In this document: in pieces, positions 36,652 to 45,371 of the stretch
Layout: the number at the start of each line of letters is the position of its first letter
Numbering within the stretch: position 1 is the first letter of the stretch
Assembly: GCF_002742335.1 (NCBI RefSeq)
Contig: NZ_MDGR01000007.1
Span: 3,848,501-3,912,500, forward strand
DNA from: Reichenbachiella sp. 5M10
GTDB taxonomy: Bacteria; Bacteroidota; Bacteroidia; Cytophagales; Cyclobacteriaceae
Reading direction: 5' to 3'
DNA length: 64,000 nt
The notes under the pieces: model-generated
Told to the model about the DNA's origin: nothing
Databases searched by the model: none
Seen by the model: the letters and a program-made list of their open reading frames with translations, nothing else
Translations under genes and position numbers: made by a program

Positions 36652-38106
36652 CTACTTCTTAAACATGAGAGCCATCGATATCCCTATGAGCGCAAAAATA
36701 ACAAGATTGACGATAGTTCGCAGGTTTTTACGACTATCTAGCGATATCAATGTATTGTCTTCCAACTCGATCCCATCATAAAACGACCCCATATCGTTGG
36801 ACAAGATGGATTCATTCTTCTTGCTTTCCCCTGTCACATGTAGCACGATTTCGGATTTGAGCGTGTCATAAGTCTCCGTTTTGGTATTGAAGTAGATCCA
36901 ATGGAAGTACTCACCCATATCAAAATCACCTGGCTCATTGGGTATACCATAAAAGCTAAACGACTTCCTTCCTCTTACTTTACCATTGCTTCGGCTGATA
37001 TCCTGTTTGATATTGGGCGCGAACAAATCGAAATTCTCATCGCTATTCAGTTCCAACTCATTGATTGCTGAGATATTTCCCTCTCCCACTATACTAAAGT
37101 CATAGCTGAAACTTTCACCTGTCCGCAGCTCTTCGGCGCTTATCTTTTCCTTGAGAGTGTAGTTACCCACCGCTACACTTTCTTTGAGCGGGTGTTCGGG
37201 CATTTCTTTGATGGTCACCTTCTTCGGCTTGGTATAAAACATCACCAACTCCTCCTTTTTGTTTCTACCAAAGTAGGTCCTGTTTTTTGCCACTTGGTAT
37301 TTGATGAGTTCCAAGCCCACTTTCGGTATCTCTATCGTCTCTTCATTGAGAGGATAATAGGTCGCTTGGTATATTTTAAATTGATTGTACTCTTCGCCAT
37401 TGATCTTGACTGGCTCAGCGGTGATACTTTCTATATTGAAATTCTCCTCCCAGCAGTTGGTCGGTTTTATTTTTTTTATAATATCCTCAAGTTGCTCACC
37501 CAACTGATGAAAACGCATCTCTGCACGGTTCTTTTGAGAAACATAAAAGGCCAACGTCATCGTAAACCCTTCGCCTGGATATACCGAAGATTTGTCTGTC
37601 GTCAAAGCCAAAAAAGCATCTGCCTCCACATCGATAAATTCCTGCGGCTGGTTGCGGTTGCGCTGACCAAACAGCTCTTCGAACGGATCATACCCAAACG
37701 GGTCAGCAGAGTTCCGGCGCTGTTGCTGTTGCATGGCTGGCCCTACTTTGATGAGCTGCCCTTCGGATGTATACGATTGGCCATTGATGGTCATCCTAAA
37801 CGGGTGCAGACGGTGCTCTCCCTCTGATACTGGCAAGTAATTTTGCGTCAAGCTCTGGGTAGAACTGCGCACCCCATTGATAAAATTCGTAGAAGAGGAC
37901 GAAGATGTGCCTCGCTTCTGAAAACCCTCTATTTCTGGGAAACCACCATAGTTTTGCAACCTAGCGTTCTCGACTTTGATCGTGATCGTAAACATCTGAT
38001 TGAGGGCAATATCGGTCTGTCCCAGCTCAATAGAAACGTCTTGAGCTGACAAAACAGAACCAAAAACCATCCATAAAATAACGAAGGAAAAACCTACTTT
38101 ACTCAT
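36652..38106 (-). CDS. batD: BatD-like oxygen-tolerance protein
   Basis: This 484-residue protein has a signal peptide (to about residue 21, ending SVLSAQ). Ig-like domains follow with the BatD hallmarks (DVSIELGQTDIALNQMFTI, GFQKRGTSSSSSTNF) and a low-complexity MQQQQRRN linker near residue 130. A C-terminal membrane helix (about 462-481) ends in FKK. BatD normally belongs to the moxR-batABCDE operon; here no other bat gene is adjacent. ATG 38106 is preferred to TTG 38133 because it places the signal peptide at the very N-terminus. Confidence 0.88.
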   Translation of the reverse strand: MSKVGFSFVILWMVFGSVLSAQDVSIELGQTDIALNQMFTITIKVENARLQNYGGFPEIEGFQKRGTSSSSSTNFINGVRSSTQSLTQNYLPVSEGEHRLHPFRMTINGQSYTSEGQLIKVGPAMQQQQRRNSADPFGYDPFEELFGQRNRNQPQEFIDVEADAFLALTTDKSSVYPGEGFTMTLAFYVSQKNRAEMRFHQLGEQLEDIIKKIKPTNCWEENFNIESITAEPVKINGEEYNQFKIYQATYYPLNEETIEIPKVGLELIKYQVAKNRTYFGRNKKEELVMFYTKPKKVTIKEMPEHPLKESVAVGNYTLKEKISAEELRTGESFSYDFSIVGEGNISAINELELNSDENFDLFAPNIKQDISRSNGKVRGRKSFSFYGIPNEPGDFDMGEYFHWIYFNTKTETYDTLKSEIVLHVTGESKKNESILSNDMGSFYDGIELEDNTLISLDSRKNLRTIVNLVIFALIGISMALMFKK

Positions 38107-38227
38107 AGCCGTATTTACTTTGACAAATTGCAAATGTAATCGATTATTCTTATATTGATCATTGCTATTTGGCTGCTAGACGAGCAGTGTACACAATAGT
38201 CTTTATTTTCTAAAAACCCACCGCAAA

Positions 38228-38413
38228 ATGTTAGAATACTCCAAAACGATTTTGTCGAAAGTAAGTTTCGACAGGTCACTGTTCGAAAAAGAGCTCACCA
38301 AAGCCATCGCCTCTGTAGGCGAGCATATCGAAAAGCTAAGGTCATGGTGCTACGAAAAATTTGGACACCTTTACCCCAAGATTCTTGACAAACATTTTAA
38401 ATTATCCCACTAA
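38228..38413 (+). CDS. Small conserved-looking 61-residue protein
   Basis: The frame from ATG 38228 encodes a small charged helical protein (MLEYSKTILSKVSFDRSLF..., with EKLRSWCYEKFG near the end). It ends at TAA 38411-38413, five bases before a clear intrinsic terminator. That position supports a real short transcription unit. The LEYSKTILSKVSFD pattern resembles small uncharacterised Bacteroidota proteins. No signal peptide or known motif. Function unknown. Confidence 0.7.
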   Translation: MLEYSKTILSKVSFDRSLFEKELTKAIASVGEHIEKLRSWCYEKFGHLYPKILDKHFKLSH

Positions 38414-38417
38414 ATTG

Positions 38418-38440
38418 AGCCACTTAATTGTGGCTTTTTT
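38418..38440 (+). terminator. Intrinsic terminator between the 61-aa gene and the esterase gene
   Basis: AGCCAC (38418-38423) pairs with GTGGCT (38430-38435) around a 6-base loop and is followed by a T-run to 38440. The esterase ATG is at 38448, only seven bases later, so transcription of the esterase must depend on read-through or on a start within the terminator. Confidence 0.85.
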
Positions 38441-38447
38441 GTGTCTT

Positions 38448-39359
38448 ATGAAAACGAACTATTTACTACTACTCGCTCTGCTCACATGTGTGGCATGTCA
38501 CCCTCCTACCCCTAGTCCCGAAAGACTCGAAACAATCCCATACATCAGTGACACAGATCAATCCGAACGCAACTACTACCTCTACATACCCAAAGGGTAC
38601 GACAGTGAGGACAAAGACTGGCCTGTGATTTTATTTTTGCATGGCAATGGCGAACGAGGAAACGGACAAGAAGAACTCGCCTATACCATGGCACATGGCC
38701 CCATCTACGAAGCATGGGTGCAACGCCGCGACCTCCCCTTCCTGATGATCATGCCCCAGCTCCACATGTTTGGGCTGGACACTTTGGGCATACCCTATCT
38801 GCAAAATAGAGACCTCAACAAGGCTCCTAAGCGACTAAAGTCTGGAACCCCTCAGCGAGAAGCTTTTTTTACAACTCACTCCCCGATGAATGGTCAAGTA
38901 GCCAACGACTCCTTCCCCTACCAGCAATACGGCCCGATGCGAGGTTGGGAAATGGTCGAAAAGGATTTGCTCCATATGATCGCACAGGTCAAAGATGAAT
39001 ACCGGGTGGATGAAAGTAAGATCTACCTCTCGGGGCTGAGCTATGGAGGATTCGGAACCTGGTACATGGGTAGCAAACACCCCGACCTTTTTGCGGCCAT
39101 ACACCCTGTAGTGGGATGGGGTCATCCAGACTTGATGCCCTCCTTGGCGCATCACCAAACACCAATCTGGTGCTTTGCAGGAGGCAGAGATGAAGTCATC
39201 AAGGTAGAATACTTCTACCCTGGCATGAATGCACTCGACTCGTTGGGTCATCGTCAATTCAAATTCACCACAGAAGAAGACCTTGGACATGACACCTGGA
39301 AAAGGGTCTATGCTGGAGAGGATATTTACAACTGGATGCTCTCACAGAGCAAACAATAA
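38448..39359 (+). CDS. Lipoprotein alpha/beta-hydrolase (PHB-depolymerase/esterase-like)
   Basis: This 303-residue protein has a lipoprotein signal (LLTCVAC, Cys15). The hydrolase fold shows the oxyanion-hole strand ILFLHGNGERGNG, the nucleophile elbow GLSYGGFGTW (Ser) and the likely acid/base pair in AGGRDEVI and DLGHDTW. It most resembles the putative esterase / PHB depolymerase / feruloyl-esterase-like group of Bacteroidota; the substrate is unknown. ATG 38448 is chosen because it starts the lipoprotein signal; a TTG 29 codons upstream lies inside the preceding gene. The gene directly follows a terminator. Confidence 0.88.
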   Translation: MKTNYLLLLALLTCVACHPPTPSPERLETIPYISDTDQSERNYYLYIPKGYDSEDKDWPVILFLHGNGERGNGQEELAYTMAHGPIYEAWVQRRDLPFLMIMPQLHMFGLDTLGIPYLQNRDLNKAPKRLKSGTPQREAFFTTHSPMNGQVANDSFPYQQYGPMRGWEMVEKDLLHMIAQVKDEYRVDESKIYLSGLSYGGFGTWYMGSKHPDLFAAIHPVVGWGHPDLMPSLAHHQTPIWCFAGGRDEVIKVEYFYPGMNALDSLGHRQFKFTTEEDLGHDTWKRVYAGEDIYNWMLSQSKQ

Positions 39360-39363
39360 TTTC

Positions 39364-39371
39364 TAATTTTG
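39364..39371 (+). promoter_or_regulatory. Candidate -7 box for the MscS-like gene
   Basis: TAATTTTG matches TAnnTTTG and lies 25 bp before the ATG at 39397. No TTG is seen at the expected distance upstream. Confidence 0.45.
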
Positions 39372-39396
39372 CTACAGCAACATACTACTTGACTTC

Positions 39397-41028
39397 ATGA
39401 AGAAATCACTACTTGTCCTATTTCTAGCCGTATCATTCTCTTCGCTTGCTCGTGTGCAGCAAGACACAATCACCTCACGCTTAGAGTCTCCCTACGAAGC
39501 ACTACAAACCTTCGTTACCAACACAGAAGGAGAAGAAGAAAACCTGTCTGCCGCATCCATCTTGTTCAACAACTACAAGATGAAAACCGAAGAAAAAATA
39601 GAATATACCAAAAAACTAGAGCAAATTCTAGAAGGTGCTGGCATCTACATCTTCTTTGACAAGGTTCCCAAGGAGCAGGACTATTTTGATTCGCTGACCA
39701 ATGAGCATCGATACGCCTTCATGGAAGAATACCCCGACGTATTTCTCCTGCGAAAGAATGGGCGTTGGCAAATCCAACCGCCAGAAATGGCTCAAATCGA
39801 CACGGTACATAAAAAGCTTTTCAAGTTTGGCACAGACTTCATCCTCAGTGAAGAAGCCAAAGAAGACAAACTAGGGGCCTACTTTCTCGGGCTAAAGATC
39901 TGGCAATGGATCGGCATTGTGGCCATCTTCGTCTTCAGCTACCTTGTTCGTGCGCTCTTTTCTCTAGTCTTTGAAAAGCTCATCGTACGAGTCCTTGACA
40001 AAGTCTCCCATAGAGAGGTTGGCAATAGATACATTTTACCAGTAGCCAAACCCATCGGTACCATGGCTGTATTCTTAAGTTTGGCAGTGGTCTATCCGAT
40101 GCTACAGCTCCCCAAGGAGGTCGGCTACTATGTCATGTTGGCTATCAAAGGGCTCGTGCCTTTCTTTGGAATGATTGCCTTTTTGCGACTGATCAATATC
40201 GTAGAAATTTTCATGCTGCGATGGGTCAGCAAAACAGAAAGTTCACTAGATGACCAACTGGTCCCTCTACTCAAACGAATCCTTCGTATCTGTGTCGTCA
40301 TTGTTGGTGGTCTTTTGATTTTGGACAATCTGAGCATTCCGATTCTGCCTCTTCTCACAGGTCTATCCATAGGAGGTTTAGCGTTTGCCTTGGCCGCCCA
40401 AGACACCATCAAAAACTTCTTCGGTTCGCTCATGATATTCGTTGACAAACCCTTTCAGATAGGCGATTGGATCACTACTGGAGAAATAGACGGCACGGTA
40501 GAAGAAGTGGGCTTTCGCTCCACACGTATACGTACCTTTCGCAACTCGCTGATCTATATACCCAACGGCCAGTTAGCCGACAGTACCATCGACAACAACG
40601 GTCTACGACAATATCGACGATTCAAAACTACACTAGCCATCAAGTATGATACTCCTCCAGAACGCATCGAAGTGTTCGTCGAAGGCTTGAAAAAAATCCA
40701 CAATGTTCACCCCAACACCCACAAAGACCGCTTCGAAATTCATCTCAATGACATGGGTGCTTCGTCACTAGACATTTTGTTCTATATCTTCTTCGAAGCA
40801 CCGACTTGGTCAGACGAGCTGAAATTCAGACAAGAGATCATCCTCGAAATCCTCAAACTAGGACGTCTATTGAGTGTTCATTTTGCCTTCCCAACGCAAA
40901 CCCTACACGTCGAGGATCTACCTGGCCAGCTGAGTCTGTCTCCCGAATACACATTGACCAAAAAGGATCTAAACGAGCGTCTAGACAAGTATTTTATGGA
41001 GAAGCAGGACGTAGAAGGCGGTAAATAG
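39397..41028 (+). CDS. MscS-family mechanosensitive channel
   Basis: This 543-residue protein has a signal peptide (residues 1-18) and a periplasmic region of about 145 residues. Hydrophobic helices begin near residue 168, and the MscS core starts near 290: the pore helix segment ILPLLTGLSIGGLAFALAAQ, then DTIKNFFGSLMIFVDKPFQIGDW of the beta domain. The C-terminal cytoplasmic vestibule follows. It is longer than E. coli MscS (286 aa) and resembles MscM/YnaI-type channels. Its 3' end overlaps that of the convergent VTT gene by 35 bp. Confidence 0.92.
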   Translation: MKKSLLVLFLAVSFSSLARVQQDTITSRLESPYEALQTFVTNTEGEEENLSAASILFNNYKMKTEEKIEYTKKLEQILEGAGIYIFFDKVPKEQDYFDSLTNEHRYAFMEEYPDVFLLRKNGRWQIQPPEMAQIDTVHKKLFKFGTDFILSEEAKEDKLGAYFLGLKIWQWIGIVAIFVFSYLVRALFSLVFEKLIVRVLDKVSHREVGNRYILPVAKPIGTMAVFLSLAVVYPMLQLPKEVGYYVMLAIKGLVPFFGMIAFLRLINIVEIFMLRWVSKTESSLDDQLVPLLKRILRICVVIVGGLLILDNLSIPILPLLTGLSIGGLAFALAAQDTIKNFFGSLMIFVDKPFQIGDWITTGEIDGTVEEVGFRSTRIRTFRNSLIYIPNGQLADSTIDNNGLRQYRRFKTTLAIKYDTPPERIEVFVEGLKKIHNVHPNTHKDRFEIHLNDMGASSLDILFYIFFEAPTWSDELKFRQEIILEILKLGRLLSVHFAFPTQTLHVEDLPGQLSLSPEYTLTKKDLNERLDKYFMEKQDVEGGK

Positions 41029-41683
41029 CGTACAACACGACAAGTGAAATAAGCAAACTCCAGAGTACTCCTTGATCTTGATACAAGGCGTCCTGGAGTT
41101 CGTGCGCCTTGCTCCCCACCCAAACAAACAAGACGGTACGAGGCAACATCCCGAACAGCCCTCCAAAAAAGAAAGGCACAAACCGAATACCTGACGAGGA
41201 AAGAACGACATTCATCAAAGCAAAAGGCAAAGCCGGTGAAAGACGAGAAAGTACAGTGGTAGCCCACTGTTTTTGGCTGACATTGTCCATATATCCTTTC
41301 GCTTTGGGGTACACCTTGACAAGGTTAGACACAAATCCCTCATTGAGCAGCTTGGCCAGTCCATATCCCAGTACTGAAGCACATTGGTAAGCCACCACCA
41401 CAGCTACGAGGCTTTCCCACCCAAAAAAATAACCACTCAATAGAGCCACATAAGTCGTCGGGGTGATGGCCATCGCCATCGTTACAGCTGTCAAACCGTA
41501 GAGCAACAGCCAAGCGACCATCGTCCACTCTGACATAGCCTCCTCCCTACCCACCAAAAAATACGCACTCAACACCGACGCACTAAGTGGCACAATAGCC
41601 ATCCAGAGCATCAGTATCCCTATGCTTTTGTTTTGTCTAAAAAGTGTAATAAACCGCTGCTGTCCCAATCTGTCAAATGTCAT
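40994..41683 (-). CDS. TVP38/TMEM64 (VTT-domain) membrane protein
   Basis: This 229-residue protein has five to six hydrophobic helices and the VTT/SNARE-associated domain pattern (PTTYVALLSGYFFGW, LSRLSPALPFALMNVVL, FGGLFGMLPRTVLFVW). Bacterial VTT/DedA proteins are membrane proteins linked to lipid scrambling or transport and envelope homeostasis. The C-terminal codons overlap the MscS-like gene on the other strand by 35 bp. It starts 117 bp from the trans-sulfuration gene, which is divergent. Confidence 0.87.
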   Translation of the reverse strand: MTFDRLGQQRFITLFRQNKSIGILMLWMAIVPLSASVLSAYFLVGREEAMSEWTMVAWLLLYGLTAVTMAMAITPTTYVALLSGYFFGWESLVAVVVAYQCASVLGYGLAKLLNEGFVSNLVKVYPKAKGYMDNVSQKQWATTVLSRLSPALPFALMNVVLSSSGIRFVPFFFGGLFGMLPRTVLFVWVGSKAHELQDALYQDQGVLWSLLISLVVLYAIYRLLRPASP

Positions 41684-41716
41684 CGCAAAAAATAAGAGCG
41701 AATATCCGATATTGAT

Positions 41717-41724
41717 TAGTTTTG
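41717..41724 (+). promoter_or_regulatory. Candidate -7 box for the trans-sulfuration gene
   Basis: TAGTTTTG matches TAnnTTTG and lies 76 bp before ATG 41801. No well-spaced -33 TTG is visible. Confidence 0.42.
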
Positions 41725-41800
41725 TTCCTTAAAATCCTCAAAAGAATTATTTAGATTCAATCAGCAGCACCGAGGAAAGAACATAACGAATCCAACTCCT

Positions 41801-42940
41801 ATGAAATTTGGAACAAAAGCCGTACATGCTGGGGTAAAGCCAGACCCCACCACTGGAGCCATCATGACGCCTATTTACCAGACCTCTACCTATGTACAGC
41901 CGTCTCCCGGCAAACACAAAGGGTATGAATACTCTCGTTCGCAAAACCCGACCCGAGACGCATTGCAATCGAACCTGGCCGCTTTGGAGAATGCCAACCA
42001 TGGATTGGTATTTGCATCGGGAATGGCAGCCATTGATTCGGTTCTGAGACTTTTGAAACCTGGCGATGAAGTTCTCAGCTCCAACGATCTCTATGGTGGC
42101 ACCTACCGTTTGTTTACACAAATCTATCAAGAAGCAGGCATCAAATTCCGCTTTGTGAATCTCCTAGACCTGACTCGAGTCTCGGAGCATTTCAACGAAA
42201 ACACTAAAATGGTTTGGATCGAAACTCCCTCCAACCCCATGATGAACATCATCGATATCAAAGGGCTAAGTGGAGTATGCAAAAAATTCAACGCGCTGTT
42301 TTGTGTGGACAATACTTTCGCCACCCCCTACCTACAAAACCCCATCAAACTAGGAGCAGACATCGTCATGCACTCCGTCACCAAATACATCTCAGGACAC
42401 TCAGACGTAGTGATGGGGGCACTCATGCTCAACCGTGACGATCTCCACGAAAAACTTGCCTTCATACAAAACTCAACAGGAGCTGTAGCTGGACCTCAAG
42501 ATTGCTTTCTTGTGCTCAGAGGGGTCAAAACACTGCACATCCGCATGCAGCGACATTGTGAAAACGGACGCCGTATTGCTTTCTTTTTGAAATCACACCC
42601 GAAGGTAAAAGACGTTTTTTGGCCGGGATTTGAAGATCACAAAAATCATGACATAGCCAAGCGGCAAATGTCCGACTTTGGTGGCATGATCTCCTTTGCA
42701 CTCAAATCTGACAAAATCGAAAACGCAATTGCTCTCATGGAAAACCTCAAGCTGTTCTCTCTAGCCGAATCTCTCGGAGGGGTAGAATCACTCGTAGGCC
42801 ACCCTGCCAGCATGACACATGCGACTATCCCACGCGAAGAGCGCCTCAAATCTGGTCTCAAAGATTCGCTTATACGACTAAGTGTCGGGATAGAAGATGC
42901 CGAAGACTTGGTCATTGATTTAGAAAAAGCACTGGGCTAA
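41801..42940 (+). CDS. Trans-sulfuration PLP enzyme (cystathionine gamma-synthase/gamma-lyase type)
   Basis: This 379-residue member of the Cys/Met-metabolism PLP family has YSRSQNPTRDALQ (phosphate loop), SGMAAIDSVLRLL, the cofactor Asp in CVDNTFATPYLQ, and the PLP Lys195 in HSVTKYISGHSD. The end has GGVESLVGHPASMTHA. Synthases and lyases of this group are not separable by eye, so cystathionine gamma-synthase, gamma-lyase or a related lyase are all possible. The next gene, 33 bp downstream, encodes an MTHFR-like protein, suggesting methionine or one-carbon metabolism. Confidence 0.92.
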   Translation: MKFGTKAVHAGVKPDPTTGAIMTPIYQTSTYVQPSPGKHKGYEYSRSQNPTRDALQSNLAALENANHGLVFASGMAAIDSVLRLLKPGDEVLSSNDLYGGTYRLFTQIYQEAGIKFRFVNLLDLTRVSEHFNENTKMVWIETPSNPMMNIIDIKGLSGVCKKFNALFCVDNTFATPYLQNPIKLGADIVMHSVTKYISGHSDVVMGALMLNRDDLHEKLAFIQNSTGAVAGPQDCFLVLRGVKTLHIRMQRHCENGRRIAFFLKSHPKVKDVFWPGFEDHKNHDIAKRQMSDFGGMISFALKSDKIENAIALMENLKLFSLAESLGGVESLVGHPASMTHATIPREERLKSGLKDSLIRLSVGIEDAEDLVIDLEKALG

Positions 42941-42973
42941 TAAAACCATAACCTATCCACCAGAAACAGACGA

Positions 42974-43924
42974 ATGCTAAATAATAAAATTGAACAGAAC
43001 AAAAGTGGTTATTTATTCTATGGCTTGACTCCTCCCAAGGATAACACCGACGAGGAAAAAATCCATGCCATAGCCAGTCGCCAGATCGAAAGACTCAAAA
43101 ACATCAATCTAGACGCCTTAGTTCTGTACGATATACAGGACGAATCTGCTCGAACAGACGTCCCTCGTCCGTTCCCGTTCATGCAGACGCTGGATCCTGG
43201 TGCATACAGTGCCCGCTACTTGCAGGATCTAGACGTACCCAAGATCATATACAAAAGTGTCGGCAAGTTCACCCAAGCGGGGTTTCAAGAGTGGCTGGCT
43301 ACCAACCCCAATCAGATCGAGTACTCAGTATTCGTCGGATCACCTTCTACAGGGCAAGAAGGCCTATCACTCAACGACGCATACGAAATCAAAGAATCGG
43401 CAGATTCCAAGCTCATCATCGGTGGAGTCACCATCCCCGAGCGACATTTCAAAAAACAAGACGAACACTTACGTGTCGTACGCAAAATCGAAAACGGCTG
43501 TCGCTTCTTCATCTCCCAGTGCGTCTATAGTCTCGACAATGCCAAGGATTTCTTGTCCGACTACTACTACCACTGCCAAGACACGAACACACCGCTCGCA
43601 CCCATCATTTTCACCCTCACTCCGTGCGGATCTGTCAAGACGCTGCAGTTCATGGAGTGGCTAGGCATCTATATCCCCAAATGGCTCAAAAACGACCTAG
43701 AGCGTTCGGAGGATATACTCTCACGCTCGCTCGACATCTGCAAAATAGTCGCCAAAGAACTCCTAGAATTTAGCCGAGTGAAAAACATTCCCATTGGGTT
43801 CAATATCGAAAGTGTCGCCATTCGCAAAGCGGAGATAGATGCATCTATCGATCTCTTGCGTGAAGTGGACATGATGCAGCGTGCCTCTGCACTCAAAAAC
43901 GAACTACTCACCAACAAATCCTAG
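42974..43924 (+). CDS. Divergent methylenetetrahydrofolate reductase-like protein
   Basis: This 316-residue protein looks like a diverged MTHFR/MetF TIM barrel. It has GLTPPKDNTDEEK at the N-terminus, ADSKLIIGGVTIPERH in the middle and CRFFISQCVYSLDNAKDFL as the barrel strand-6 region, with GFNIESVAIRKAEID near the C-terminus. In MetF the start reads FEFFPP with a catalytic Glu; the aligned position here is Gly17 (YGLTPP), so normal folate reduction is doubtful. It lies 33 bp after the trans-sulfuration gene and is probably cotranscribed. It may be a paralogue acting on another pterin or flavin substrate. The family call is moderate. Confidence 0.72.
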   Translation: MLNNKIEQNKSGYLFYGLTPPKDNTDEEKIHAIASRQIERLKNINLDALVLYDIQDESARTDVPRPFPFMQTLDPGAYSARYLQDLDVPKIIYKSVGKFTQAGFQEWLATNPNQIEYSVFVGSPSTGQEGLSLNDAYEIKESADSKLIIGGVTIPERHFKKQDEHLRVVRKIENGCRFFISQCVYSLDNAKDFLSDYYYHCQDTNTPLAPIIFTLTPCGSVKTLQFMEWLGIYIPKWLKNDLERSEDILSRSLDICKIVAKELLEFSRVKNIPIGFNIESVAIRKAEIDASIDLLREVDMMQRASALKNELLTNKS

Positions 43925-43961
43925 CCACACGCCAATCCAAGACCTTTAGTTCAATAGACAC

Positions 43962-44005
43962 TAGGTTTTAGACAAAAAAGGCGTTCCGTTTTTGTCTAAA
44001 ACCTA
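43962..44005. repeat. 17-bp perfect inverted repeat
   Basis: Arm 43962-43978 pairs with 43989-44005 around a 10-base loop whose inner GG/CC can extend the stem. The arms carry A5 and T5 tracts next to the loop, but no T-run follows on the plus strand. It lies 37 bp after the MTHFR-like stop. It may be a terminator of unusual form, an mRNA-stabilising hairpin or a small mobile-repeat remnant. Confidence 0.6.
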
Positions 44006-44127
44006 AATACTAGTATCCAGTTGAGGTTTCTGTGAAGTAAAGTAAGATGCGCGAAAGTGCATCGTTTAGTCCCAACAGTTACCAATAAAATTGTGCTACT
44101 CCGTACTTTTATGTAAATTCCATAAAA

Positions 44128-44143
44128 ACTAACGTTTGTTAGT
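44128..44143. promoter_or_regulatory. Small palindrome upstream of phhA
   Basis: ACTAAC (44128-44133) and GTTAGT (44138-44143) flank a 4-base spacer, 26 bp before the phhA ATG. Near it TACTTTTA (44105-44112) is one base off a TAnnTTTG box, so the palindrome could be an operator. Confidence 0.4.
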
Positions 44144-44169
44144 CTTCCTTCACCCCAAAATGATACACC

Positions 44170-44943
44170 ATGTTGGAAAACAGAACACCTTATGCCTTTC
44201 CTACCGAACCGATGCATCAGGATTACAGTCAGTATTCTGAGGAGCATTTTGAGGTTTGGAAACGACTCTATCAAAAGCAAATCACCCTACTGCAAGACCG
44301 TGCTTCGGAGGCCTACTCGCAGGGTTTAGAAGTTTGCGGCTTCACGCCAAAGGAAATCCCAGTCTTAGACTCAATCAACCAAAACCTAGAAACTGCTACG
44401 GGATGGCACATCTATGTCGTCCCTGGCTTGATCGCTGATCAACCCTTTTTCGAGTTTCTGCACAACAAACACTTTCCTGTCACCACGTGGTTGCGCAGAC
44501 TCGACCAACTCGAATACCTCGAGGAGCCAGACATGTTTCACGACGTGTTTGGGCACGTTCCTTTGCTCAGCAACCCGCACTTCAGTGAGTTCATGAAAGG
44601 ACTGGCCGCCATCGCGCTCAAACACATCGATAGTCCACAAGCGATTGAACTGATGAGCAGACTGTATTGGTTTACAGTAGAGTTTGGATTGATCAGAGAG
44701 GATGGAAAAATCAAAATCTATGGCGCAGGCATCGTGTCCTCTCCTGGCGAATCGCTCTATGCCCTAGAAGACCCCAACGTGCCACGCATCCCCTATGATG
44801 TATCTACTGTACTCGACACGCCCTTTTACAAACACGACTTCCAAAAGCAATACTTCGTCATCGACAGCTACCAGACTCTCTTTGATAGCCTGCCCGAGCT
44901 AGAAGTCTGTATAGCTGCAAGAGCTCATTCCTCTTCTCTGTAA
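44170..44943 (+). CDS. phhA: Phenylalanine 4-monooxygenase
   Basis: This 257-residue aromatic amino-acid hydroxylase converts phenylalanine to tyrosine using Fe(II), O2 and a pterin. The iron ligands are His124 and His129 (MFHDVFGHVPLL) and Glu171 (FTVEFGLI). The substrate/pterin loops GLIADQPFFEFL and SSPGESLYAL are normal. There is no N-terminal ACT regulatory domain, as usual in bacteria. No pterin-4a-carbinolamine dehydratase (phhB) is adjacent. Confidence 0.95.
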   Translation: MLENRTPYAFPTEPMHQDYSQYSEEHFEVWKRLYQKQITLLQDRASEAYSQGLEVCGFTPKEIPVLDSINQNLETATGWHIYVVPGLIADQPFFEFLHNKHFPVTTWLRRLDQLEYLEEPDMFHDVFGHVPLLSNPHFSEFMKGLAAIALKHIDSPQAIELMSRLYWFTVEFGLIREDGKIKIYGAGIVSSPGESLYALEDPNVPRIPYDVSTVLDTPFYKHDFQKQYFVIDSYQTLFDSLPELEVCIAARAHSSSL

Positions 44944-45371
44944 CCCAATTATTGAGAGTAATCAGGTTACTCAAGCTCAACACAGTAAAAAACAATTCTT
45001 ACAATAACCAACAGAACCACTTGATACTACCTTGAGTAATCACTTGCCTAGATTTAGTGTAACAATGCCCTCTTGGCTCGAAACCATCTCTAGGAATCGT
45101 TCAACGCTGACTATTTGCCATGTTTTTGATTGTCTTATCAGCTAAAAACAAGCTCTCGAAGGAGAAAATCAACTCGACATGAAAATTAGCCAATTACAAT
45201 TGTCTCAGACCACATAGCTATCAAGACATATTGACAATAAATTTTGCTCCTTAGTTCTACCACGCAGACGCCCTCCCCAAACCTTCACCTGCTCAAATCT
45301 GACCACTCATATAAGTCCCCTGACTTATTGCTGACAAATTTGCGATATTAGCACACATAGATTCTACTATT
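44944..45371. other. 428-bp intergenic region without a gene
   Basis: This AT-rich region holds a GAGTAA/TTACTC inverted repeat at 44956-44972 just after phhA (possible weak terminator). The word GAGTAATCA recurs near 45034. I see no open frame of protein character, no tRNA-like cloverleaf and no clear TAnnTTTG box before the peptidase gene. Confidence 0.5.

Noticed and set aside
37192-37827. A 211-codon open frame opposite batD
   Set aside because: It is antisense to a clear BatD sequence and has an unnatural residue composition.
44944-45371. A tRNA or small RNA gene in the 428-bp gap
   Set aside because: No cloverleaf, conserved TpsiC-like box or strong terminator was seen.
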